5,936 nt of DNA, taken from positions 1 to 5,936 of the forward strand of contig JBFXEO010000182.1 of the NCBI GenBank assembly GCA_050180015.1. The letters run 5' to 3'. Positions 1-5,936 of the stretch are shown piece by piece; position 1 is the stretch's first letter; the number at the start of each line of letters is the position of its first letter. The notes under the pieces were generated by a model, which was not told the DNA's origin, did no database searches, and saw nothing but the letters and a program-made list of their open reading frames with translations. This DNA is from JBFXEO01 sp050180015 (GTDB lineage Bacteria; Bacteroidota; Bacteroidia; Bacteroidales; Tenuifilaceae). The translations under genes were made by a program, and so were the position numbers.

Positions 1-70
1 ACAGGGCCGTTAAGCCCGCCAGCGCCGATGGTACTGCGTCACAGCGGGAGAGTAGGCCGCCGCCCCACCT
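1..70 (+). rRNA. rrf: 5S ribosomal RNA, 3' portion (5' end outside window)
   Basis: The first ~70 bases match the 3' two thirds of a bacterial 5S rRNA. Visible are the conserved loop/helix segment AGCGCCGATGGTACTGC at 21-37 and the GGGAGAGTAGG segment at 46-56, followed by ~14 bases that would form the 3' strand of helix I. By comparison with the E. coli 5S, the window starts near nucleotide 45 of the RNA. The exact 3' end (about 69-70) is estimated, because the pairing 5' strand is off the window. An intrinsic terminator follows within a few bases, so this is the end of an rRNA operon transcribed left to right. Confidence 0.93.
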
Positions 71-72
71 CC

Positions 73-105
73 GCCCCGCGGGATAACCCCCGCGGGGCTT
101 TTTTT
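73..105 (+). terminator. Intrinsic terminator of the rRNA operon
   Basis: A perfect 10-bp GC-rich stem (GCCCCGCGGG at 73-82 pairing with CCCGCGGGGC at 89-98) encloses a 6-nt loop and is followed directly by seven T residues (99-105). This is a textbook rho-independent terminator on the + strand, immediately after the 5S rRNA. Confidence 0.95.
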
Positions 106-122
106 GTTGGGTAGCGCTGATG

Positions 123-238
123 TTTTTTAACACATAGTATTTTATACAGTTAAAAAAATGAAGCTTTTAATGAGATGAACTGCTCTTTTCTATCGTCTGT
201 GTTAGGACATGGGAAATGTTGTCAATTTTTATATTGAC
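123..238. repeat. Two AT-rich inverted repeats in the intergenic gap
   Basis: The non-coding stretch between the two convergent transcription units carries two perfect dyads. The first is TTTTTTAAC at 123-131 against GTTAAAAAA at 149-157, with a 17-nt loop. The second is GTCAAT at 221-226 against ATTGAC at 233-238, with a 6-nt T/A loop. Neither has a U-tract typical of a terminator, and both could be chance in AT-rich DNA. I see no gene, tRNA or convincing promoter in 106-258. Confidence 0.3.
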
Positions 239-251
239 CTCATATTAAGGC

Positions 252-284
252 AATAAGTAAAGGTGGTTCAATTGAACCACCTTT
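252..284 (-). terminator. Terminator downstream of the GH3 gene (26-bp perfect palindrome)
   Basis: Positions 259-284 form an uninterrupted 26-bp palindrome (AAAGGTGGTTCAA and its exact complement). It would fold into an 11-bp stem with a 4-nt loop, and it lies 20 bp past the stop codon of the GH3 gene. On the minus strand the 3' arm ends in TTT and continues as ACTTATT, a modest U-rich tail. It is read here as the terminator of the minus-strand gene cluster. The symmetry would also let it stop stray transcription from the rRNA side. Confidence 0.75.
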
Positions 285-304
285 GCCCTGCTTTTAACCT
301 AAAC

Positions 305-2539
305 CTAAATCAATGAAAAAACTGAAGACTTTGTATCACTTGAGTTGCCGCCAACAAATACGGTGAATGCACCTTTCTCGAATCCAAATGTCATGTTGGC
401 CCTGTAAAACATTAAATCGTCAATGGAAACTTTGAAAGTTACACTTTTAGTTTCGCCGGCTTTTATGTGAGCCTTTTGAACTCCTTTAAGGAGTTTTACC
501 GGAGGTGCTACGCTTGCCGCATTATCGTGCAGGTATAGCTGTACGGTTTCAGACCCATCGTACTTTCCTGTATTGGTAATTTTTATTGAAACGGTGAGCG
601 TATCGGTGGGTGTGATGCTTGTTGAACTGAGTTCAACATCGCTGTAGTTGAAGGTGGTGTAGCTAAGCCCATAGCCGAAAGGGTAAAGCGGAGTATTACT
701 TTCGTCAAGGTATTTGGAGGTGTACTTATTGTTTGGATCGATGGGGCGGCCAGTATTCCGCATGGAGTAGTATATGGGAATTTGCCCTTCGGATCGCGGA
801 AAGGTGATAGGAAGTTTGCCGGATGGGTTGTAATCACCGAAAAGAACATCTGCAATGGCATTTCCGGCTTGGGTTCCTAAAAACCATGTTTCCAGAATGG
901 CCGGAATATTTTTACTGATCCAGCCAATGGTTAGCGGACGACCATTCATCAGTACAACAACGATTGGTTTGCCTGTTTGATATAGCCGTTCTGCCAGCTG
1001 TTGCTGAACGCCGGGTAGGCTGATATGGGCTCTGCTGGCTGCTTCGCCCGACATCCAAGTTGCTTCGCCAATTGCCAAGACAACAACATCGGCCTGCCTT
1101 GCAATATTTACGGCCTGATTGAATAGGTTTGTGGAGTCGTCGTTTATGTTACACCCCTTGCTATACATAATTTTTGCCGATGGAATTTTACTTTTTATTC
1201 CTTCGAGCAGCGTGATGGATTGCGACCAATCGCCTGCCGCAGACCAGCTGCCAATCATGTTTTGTTTGCTATTGGCCAATGGTCCAATCACTGCAATGGA
1301 TTTGATGTATTTGTCCAGCGGAAGCAGTTTATTTTGATTTTTTAACAGGACAATAGATTTACGCGCCACATCCCTTGCTACTTCCTGATTGGTAACGCTC
1401 ATAAGTTCATCCTTCTCACGTTGTGGAGAGCAGTAACGGAAAGGATCGTCGAACAGCCCAAGCATGAATTTTACGCGTAGTACCCTGCGAACAGCATCGT
1501 TTAGCTGAGTACCGGATATTTTATTCTGGTTGTATAGCTTGATGATAGATTGCTGGTAGAATCCCGATTGCATATCCATATCCACCCCGGCATTGAATGA
1601 TTGTAGCGCAGCATCCAGGGTATCGGCAGCAACGCCATGGTAAAGCAATTCCATGATAGCGGTGTAGTCCGTAACGACAAAACCCTTAAATCCCCACTCG
1701 TTGCGGAGTATTTGAGTTAGCAGGAACGAATTGGATGTGACCGGAATGCCATTCAAATCGTTGAACGAGGTCATCACGGTTTCGGCCCCCGCATCGATGG
1801 CTGCCCTGTAGGGTGGAAGGTAAATCTCGCGTAATGTACGTTCACTCATATCAACGCTGTGGTAATCTCTTCCGGCCTGGGCACCGCCATAGGCGGCAAA
1901 GTGTTTTACGCATGCTACCAACGTGGTGGAATCGCCGAGATTATCACCCTGAAACCCTTTGACCCTGGCCTGAGCCATAAGCGATCCCAGGTAGGGATCT
2001 TCACCGGAGCTTTCCATAATCCTGCCCCATCGCGGATCACGTGCAATGTCGCACATGGGGGCAAATGTCCAATGTAAACCCTGGGCAGTGGCCTCCCTTG
2101 CCGCTACTCTAGCCGATTTTTCCACTAAACCGGTATCCCAGCTTGATGCTTCGGCTATCGGGATGGGGAATATGGTTTTATGGCCATGTATAACGTCGTA
2201 CCCGAAAATTAGCGGAATCCTGAGCCGCGAATTAGAAATGGCCATTTCCTGTAGCTTTCGGGTATATTCGGCACCATAAGCGTTGAAAATTGCGCCAACC
2301 CTTCCTTTCTTGATGTCATCCTCGTATTCCTTGCGGATGTACGCTCCAGTTTGATCCATATCGCTGGTGTATAGCGTAAGTTGGCCAATCTTTTCTTCCA
2401 GCGTCATTAGGGCCAGAACGGAATCAACCTTACTATCGATGACGCTGCCATAACCTGTTTTCTTTTTAGTGCAACCCGGGGCGATGAGGGTTGCAAGGGC
2501 TAACACCATTATACCATTTAATAACCTTTGCGATGCCAT
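305..2539 (-). CDS. bglX: Glycoside hydrolase family 3 beta-glucosidase, BglX type
   Basis: This enzyme removes non-reducing terminal beta-D-glucose from oligosaccharides, probably in the periplasm. Read from the ATG at 2539 it has 744 residues, close to E. coli BglX, with the full architecture: GH3 N-terminal barrel (about 40-360), GH3 C-terminal domain (about 395-620) and fibronectin III-like domain (about 660-735). Visible hallmarks are GYDVIHG with Asp115, DPRWGR (168-173), Lys212-His213, the nucleophile Asp291 in VVTDY, the likely acid/base Glu499 in GEAASR, and YPFGYGLSYTTF near 620. A signal peptide ends in APGC (Cys23), an imperfect lipobox with Ala at -3. Lys residues rather than acidic ones follow it, suggesting periplasmic retention. 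A TTG at 2548 would add three residues; the ATG is preferred. The gene starts 20 nt after the GH144-like stop codon, so it is probably cotranscribed. In this context sophoro-oligosaccharides are the likely substrate (inference). Confidence 0.95.
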   Translation of the reverse strand: MASQRLLNGIMVLALATLIAPGCTKKKTGYGSVIDSKVDSVLALMTLEEKIGQLTLYTSDMDQTGAYIRKEYEDDIKKGRVGAIFNAYGAEYTRKLQEMAISNSRLRIPLIFGYDVIHGHKTIFPIPIAEASSWDTGLVEKSARVAAREATAQGLHWTFAPMCDIARDPRWGRIMESSGEDPYLGSLMAQARVKGFQGDNLGDSTTLVACVKHFAAYGGAQAGRDYHSVDMSERTLREIYLPPYRAAIDAGAETVMTSFNDLNGIPVTSNSFLLTQILRNEWGFKGFVVTDYTAIMELLYHGVAADTLDAALQSFNAGVDMDMQSGFYQQSIIKLYNQNKISGTQLNDAVRRVLRVKFMLGLFDDPFRYCSPQREKDELMSVTNQEVARDVARKSIVLLKNQNKLLPLDKYIKSIAVIGPLANSKQNMIGSWSAAGDWSQSITLLEGIKSKIPSAKIMYSKGCNINDDSTNLFNQAVNIARQADVVVLAIGEATWMSGEAASRAHISLPGVQQQLAERLYQTGKPIVVVLMNGRPLTIGWISKNIPAILETWFLGTQAGNAIADVLFGDYNPSGKLPITFPRSEGQIPIYYSMRNTGRPIDPNNKYTSKYLDESNTPLYPFGYGLSYTTFNYSDVELSSTSITPTDTLTVSIKITNTGKYDGSETVQLYLHDNAASVAPPVKLLKGVQKAHIKAGETKSVTFKVSIDDLMFYRANMTFGFEKGAFTVFVGGNSSDTKSSVFSLI

Positions 2540-2559
2540 TTCGTTCAATTATCAATTTA

Positions 2560-4581
2560 CTATTTACTATAGCTGAAACCCAGAAGGGTAAGTGCATTTT
2601 GAGCCTCGGGTGCCGACATGAATAAATTCCAGCATAACCCTGTGCGGTGGTTCTCTATCATTATAACAATAGGGCCCTGATCTATGGCCAAGTAAGAGCT
2701 GGCCCACCAGCCCTCATTGGGGTTAAAAGCATCGTAGAAACCGTACTCGCCCCATAACCGGTCACCTAAAGTGTAGTAAAAGAACCGTATGGCCTGCATT
2801 GAATATTCCGGAGTGTATGGGATGGAAGATATTGCAGCGGTGGGAGCAATAACGCCCAAATCATTTGTTGGTGAATGGGCCGAGTATCCATTTTGGTTAT
2901 CGCTTGCTGTTAGTCCCCAGCAATTGTTGCTGTACAAAATGTATCCCTTGGGGTTACTGATGCAGTGTTGCCTATTAATTAGTGTATGGTTGGTATTTTG
3001 CTGCCAGTAATTGGCGTACTGGTCGGTTAAGTTATTCGGATTTAAGCCCAGGAAAGAGTAGTGCGCAAAGAAAAGCGGCCCGCCGTAGCTGTAGCCTAGC
3101 GGAAGTGTAATTCCGTAATACGAATTACCATTAATAATGGCTCCCGATTTGGCCCAGCCGTTGTGGTAAACCTGGGCGTCAATTGGATGTGTAGCAGAAC
3201 CTGCCGCCATAACATAGGTTATCAGGGCCTCGTTGTAGCCTGTAACTGGCATGTTCATAGCCCAACCCACATTCGGAGACCAGTGCCAGTAGAGCGCATC
3301 CTCAGCCCCGTCCTTTGTGTACCATTGCCACTCTATTCCATCGAGGAGAGTGTTTATTTTATCTATAATGTTTTGCTCGTTGCTATTCCCCGGGTTAAGG
3401 TATTGGCGTACGCATAGTAAACCGGCAGCCATATACGAGGTTTCAACCAAATCGCCGCCATCGTCGTTTGTGCTGAACGGTATAACTTTACCCGTGGAGC
3501 CATTTAGCCAGTGCGGCCATGCGCCGTGGAACCTATCGGCGGAGGTTAAAAAGTTTACAATCTTTCCGATTCTTTCAGTCCCTTCGGTTCGGGTAATAAA
3601 ACCCCGCTCAATGCCTACCGGAATTGACATCAGGCCGAACCCGCTGCCCCCGGTGGTAACAATATCGCCCGATGTATTCCGCTCACGGGCAAGCCCACTT
3701 GTTGGATGGGCAAAATCCCAGAAATATTTAAATGTTTGCTGCTGGATTAGCGTAAGTAATTCGTCGTCGCTGATTCGTGGAAATTTATCGGAGCTGTCCA
3801 ATTCACTGTAGAACTGGAAATTTAATCCATTGAAAGATTCCCCATTCTTACCCTTTATGCTGTTCGATAGAATTAAGGTATGGAGGCTTAATTGCTGATA
3901 TGGATTACCTGGTTGGATGCTAACTGTTGATTCGTTTGAAATGCTGTAGGTTAAGCTGTAGAGTTGCCCCAGGGAGTTAATTAGCTTTACGTTTGATTGG
4001 TTTATATCACCGGGGTTAACCGGGCTGCTGAACGTTACGGTTACAGGCGCGTTTAGGTCAATGTTTTGGGGTTTTTGCACCGGAGAGTATGCCTTGCCCG
4101 AAATTTGGATACTTTGTACCCCGATAGTGGAATTAAGCGTGGTAAACTTTACGGTTAAGCCTGTAAATTCACCTCCGTTTATTCCTTTAATATCTTTGCC
4201 GATGTTGATGTAGTAGTCCTGATTGTAGTTTAGCTTACTTGCTGGTTTTAGTTCAATTATTCTTTTTGAATTATTGGATGTGTATGCCGACGAGTAGTCA
4301 ACAGGAATATTATTTTCCGAGAGTGTTACATATTTTTCGAAATCTGAAAGGCCAACATCTGAATTGAAATAAAACAGAATGCTAGAGTCAGTGTAAATAT
4401 TTGTGTTCATGGAAGGATCCAACAGGTACAGCTCAAGTGTAGATCCTACTGTTACTTTCAGCAATTTGAGGTTTGACGTAGAGTCATCCTCTGAACAGGA
4501 GAAAACAGAAAGAACAGAAAGAAGCACAATAACTATATACTTTCCAAATGGTTTAAAATATCGATGGTTAGTCAATGGCAT
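2560..4581 (-). CDS. Surface lipoprotein with two Big_5 domains and a glycoamylase-like (PF10091, probable GH144) catalytic domain
   Basis: Probable beta-1,2-glucan-degrading hydrolase, 673 residues. The signal peptide runs to SVFSC with lipid-anchor Cys29, followed by S-E-D-D, an acidic export signal of Bacteroidota surface lipoproteins. Two SbsA-like Ig (Big_5) domains cover about 40-150 and 155-258; each ends in a KGxNGGEFxGL / KGKNGESFNGL strand-turn motif. The (alpha/alpha)6-type PF10091 domain spans about 272-670, with YFWDFAHPTSGLARER (286-301), GSGFGLMSIPVGIERG (312-327), DDGGDLVETSYMAAGLL (373-389), GYNEALITY (448-456) and WWASSYLAIDQGP (625-637). Conserved acidic residues such as Asp374, Asp377, Glu380, Glu451 and Asp634 are candidate catalytic or substrate-binding groups. 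Characterised Bacteroidota PF10091 enzymes are GH144 endo- or exo-acting beta-1,2-glucanases, and the same domain occurs in cyclic beta-1,2-glucan synthases. 'Glucoamylase' in automatic annotation would probably mislead. Endo versus exo mode cannot be told from the sequence alone. Confidence 0.88.
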   Translation of the reverse strand: MPLTNHRYFKPFGKYIVIVLLSVLSVFSCSEDDSTSNLKLLKVTVGSTLELYLLDPSMNTNIYTDSSILFYFNSDVGLSDFEKYVTLSENNIPVDYSSAYTSNNSKRIIELKPASKLNYNQDYYINIGKDIKGINGGEFTGLTVKFTTLNSTIGVQSIQISGKAYSPVQKPQNIDLNAPVTVTFSSPVNPGDINQSNVKLINSLGQLYSLTYSISNESTVSIQPGNPYQQLSLHTLILSNSIKGKNGESFNGLNFQFYSELDSSDKFPRISDDELLTLIQQQTFKYFWDFAHPTSGLARERNTSGDIVTTGGSGFGLMSIPVGIERGFITRTEGTERIGKIVNFLTSADRFHGAWPHWLNGSTGKVIPFSTNDDGGDLVETSYMAAGLLCVRQYLNPGNSNEQNIIDKINTLLDGIEWQWYTKDGAEDALYWHWSPNVGWAMNMPVTGYNEALITYVMAAGSATHPIDAQVYHNGWAKSGAIINGNSYYGITLPLGYSYGGPLFFAHYSFLGLNPNNLTDQYANYWQQNTNHTLINRQHCISNPKGYILYSNNCWGLTASDNQNGYSAHSPTNDLGVIAPTAAISSIPYTPEYSMQAIRFFYYTLGDRLWGEYGFYDAFNPNEGWWASSYLAIDQGPIVIMIENHRTGLCWNLFMSAPEAQNALTLLGFSYSK

Positions 4582-4644
4582 GTAAATAGTGTTTATTGAT
4601 AGTAGCGCAATACCATGTTAGTTACTACGTATTTCGATTAAAAC

Positions 4645-4688
4645 GATGGGGCTGCCCCATTTATGGGGCGTGTAGAGGCAGCCTCATC
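4645..4688 (-). terminator. Nested intercistronic hairpin (terminator or attenuator)
   Basis: Between the LamG and GH144-like genes, a 12-bp inverted repeat (4645-4656 against 4677-4688, one mismatch) contains a perfect 7-bp hairpin (GCCCCAT 4654-4660, ATGGGGC 4663-4669). On the minus strand the outer stem is followed by G then TTTTAAT, a short U-tract, and the hairpin begins 14 nt after the LamG stop codon. It could terminate part of the transcription or protect the upstream mRNA from 3' decay, reducing expression of the enzymes relative to the binding protein. No clear Bacteroides-type -33/-7 promoter was found in the ~63 nt between it and the next start codon. Confidence 0.55.
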
Positions 4689-4702
4689 ATCAGAATAGTA
4701 AA

Positions 4703-5936
4703 TTATGGTTTTTCAGATTTGTACATTAAATCAACCTCCTGTGCTGTAAGGGTTTTGTGGAATATTCTTACATCGTCAAGTAACCCCTTGAAGTGGCTTG
4801 CATCGGGGAAATCGTAACCACCCCATGATTCTGCATCCCACATGGTACCGGCCCTGGATTGAATAAACCCGAAAGCAAGCTCATTAACCACATCTGGTTC
4901 AACACCACCATACTTTAGGCCAACAACAGTTCTCTTAGCGTCGTCATCGGGCCAAAGGTCGAAATCAAAACTCTTCATTTTTTCACCGTTGTAGTAAAGG
5001 ATTCCCTGACGATCGGCACCGTTAAATGTGTATATAACCTGTAACCAGCTATCTTTAAGGAGGGCTATCATTTGGTCGTCAGTCAGTACCTTTGCGTAAT
5101 CCCAACCTTTCCAGCCACCCGTGTTGAGATCGGTTGCATTGCTGGGGAACCACATGTCCTCCGATGCCGTGGTGCCATCCTCTTTCTCGTATTGAATGGC
5201 AAATTTTGCCTCCTTGTAGCTGCCATTTATTTCAAACTGGATACCGTAGAATGCACCTAACCCAAGAACAAAATGGCCGTGAGTAATGTCGGCAGAGTTT
5301 GTTTTAACCCAGAAGCTGATTGTAAAATCGTGGGTGTTTATAAGTTCGTCGGCATTGGGAACTTCAATTATACTTGTTGTCCCGTTGAATGAGGCCGCTT
5401 TTCCTGCTGCAGTACTGCGTGAACTGGCATAGGTAATATCCACAATACCATTGGCACTTGCATTGTAAGTTCCAATATCATCGTTGGCGTTATCTTCAAA
5501 TCCCCAGTGTGCAATTTGACCGGCAGGGACAAATGTTCCCACTGTGGTAAAGGAGCGGTTGAAAGGAACCAGTACATCGTTTGATGTTGCCTTTACTGTG
5601 TTAAAGTAAATAGCATAGGTAATACCTCCACCTAACCCGGCAGGCGTAATGGTTACAACTTTTTTATTTACGGTTACAGCTACATCGATGTTTGCATTGT
5701 CGTACATCTGGGTTAATGCAATGTTAAGCGATGTTTCATCAACTTCTTTAGAGAAGGTTGCGGTTATTATAGCATCGGTGGGAATGTCAACGGCCCCGGT
5801 GGCTCCATTTAAGTCAACAGTTCCCGATGTGAGTGAAACCAGCTTAAATTGAGTTTCATCGTCATCGCTACAACTTGTAAGAATTCCTAATGAGGCTATT
5901 GCTAGTAACCCCACGGATAACTTAATTAGTTTTCTC
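4703..5936 (-). CDS. Surface lipoprotein with Big_5 and LamG/concanavalin-like domains, 5' end cut by window
   Basis: Predicted carbohydrate-binding outer-surface lipoprotein. The frame stays open to the window edge, adding R-K-L-I-K-L-S before the GTG at 5914. That GTG codes an internal Val inside the signal peptide and is not the start; the true start lies just outside. Of 410 visible residues, a lipobox LTSC gives lipid-anchor Cys22, followed by S-D-D-D (surface-export type). A Big_5 Ig-like domain covers about 30-132. A Laminin_G_3-type beta-sandwich covers about 141-407, seen in HWGFEDNANDDIG, AASFNGTTSIIEVPN, DFTISFWVKT and the closing GLLDDVRIFHKTLTAQEV. Trp/Tyr-rich loops (GGWKGWDY, MWDAESWGGYDF) could form a glycan platform. 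I see no GH16-like ExDxxE catalytic motif, so binding rather than cleavage is inferred. The role resembles SusE/SusF-type surface glycan-binding proteins, upstream of the GH144-like gene. The ligand is unknown. Confidence 0.88.
   Translation of the reverse strand, partial: RKLIKLSVGLLAIASLGILTSCSDDDETQFKLVSLTSGTVDLNGATGAVDIPTDAIITATFSKEVDETSLNIALTQMYDNANIDVAVTVNKKVVTITPAGLGGGITYAIYFNTVKATSNDVLVPFNRSFTTVGTFVPAGQIAHWGFEDNANDDIGTYNASANGIVDITYASSRSTAAGKAASFNGTTSIIEVPNADELINTHDFTISFWVKTNSADITHGHFVLGLGAFYGIQFEINGSYKEAKFAIQYEKEDGTTASEDMWFPSNATDLNTGGWKGWDYAKVLTDDQMIALLKDSWLQVIYTFNGADRQGILYYNGEKMKSFDFDLWPDDDAKRTVVGLKYGGVEPDVVNELAFGFIQSRAGTMWDAESWGGYDFPDASHFKGLLDDVRIFHKTLTAQEVDLMYKSEKP

Noticed and set aside
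583..861. 92-codon minus-strand open frame inside the GH3 gene
   Set aside because: It is out of frame with the conserved GH3 C-terminal and FnIII-like region and lacks any family features.
2540..2548. TTG start at 2548 for the GH3 gene
   Set aside because: It adds only three residues, uses a rarer start codon and has no ribosome binding site. The ATG at 2539 gives a complete signal peptide.
3317..3811. 164-codon open frame on the + strand
   Set aside because: It lies wholly antisense to the conserved glycoamylase-like coding region, and its protein shows no recognisable domain.
2560..4581. Annotation as an alpha-glucan glucoamylase
   Set aside because: The domain is the PF10091 'glycoamylase-like' type, whose characterised members in this phylum act on beta-1,2-glucans; it does not resemble GH15 or GH97 enzymes.
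4582..4644. Separate promoter for the GH144-like gene
   Set aside because: No convincing Bacteroidota -33 (TTTG) and -7 (TAnnTTTG) pair was visible; the sequence is just A/T-rich.
5368..5577. 69-codon minus-strand open frame inside the LamG gene
   Set aside because: It is an out-of-frame shadow; the overlapping frame encodes clear Big_5 and LamG motifs.
5912..5914. GTG at 5914 as the start of the LamG lipoprotein
   Set aside because: The frame is open to the window edge and adds basic residues (R-K-L-I-K) that complete the n-region of the signal peptide, so the GTG is an internal Val.
1..5936. CRISPR arrays, transposases, tRNAs or phage genes
   Set aside because: No repeat-spacer array, transposase motif, tRNA cloverleaf or phage-like protein was seen on either strand.

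Overview
The window looks like chromosomal DNA from a member of the Bacteroidota. Three things point there: Bacteroidota-style lipoprotein signal peptides followed by acidic surface-export residues (C-S-E-D-D and C-S-D-D-D), start codons without Shine-Dalgarno sequences behind A/T-rich leaders, and lipoproteins built from SbsA-type Ig-like (Big_5) modules. I cannot name the genus.

Layout. The left edge (+ strand) holds the 3' part of a 5S rRNA gene, the end of an rRNA operon, closed by a strong intrinsic terminator (73-105). About 150 bp of non-coding DNA follows, with two small inverted repeats. The rest is a minus-strand gene cluster running towards the rRNA operon. In transcription order it contains: (1) a 5'-truncated surface lipoprotein with a Big_5 domain and a LamG/concanavalin-like domain (4703 to the window edge); (2) a surface lipoprotein with two Big_5 domains and a C-terminal glycoamylase-like (PF10091, probably GH144) catalytic domain (2560-4581); (3) a BglX-type GH3 beta-glucosidase (305-2539). 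A 26-bp perfect palindrome (259-284) closes the cluster. A nested hairpin with a short U-tract lies between genes 1 and 2 and may act as an intercistronic terminator or attenuator.

Interpretation. PF10091 proteins of Bacteroidota that have been characterised are GH144 enzymes acting on beta-1,2-glucans or their oligosaccharides, and GH3 beta-glucosidases next to them can split sophoro-oligosaccharides to glucose. The parsimonious model is the distal half of a polysaccharide-utilization locus for beta-1,2-glucan: the LamG protein binds glycan at the surface, the GH144-like enzyme cuts it there, and the GH3 enzyme finishes the products in the periplasm. No SusC/SusD pair or regulator is in view; if present they would lie beyond the right edge. 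The domain calls are secure. The substrate is inferred.
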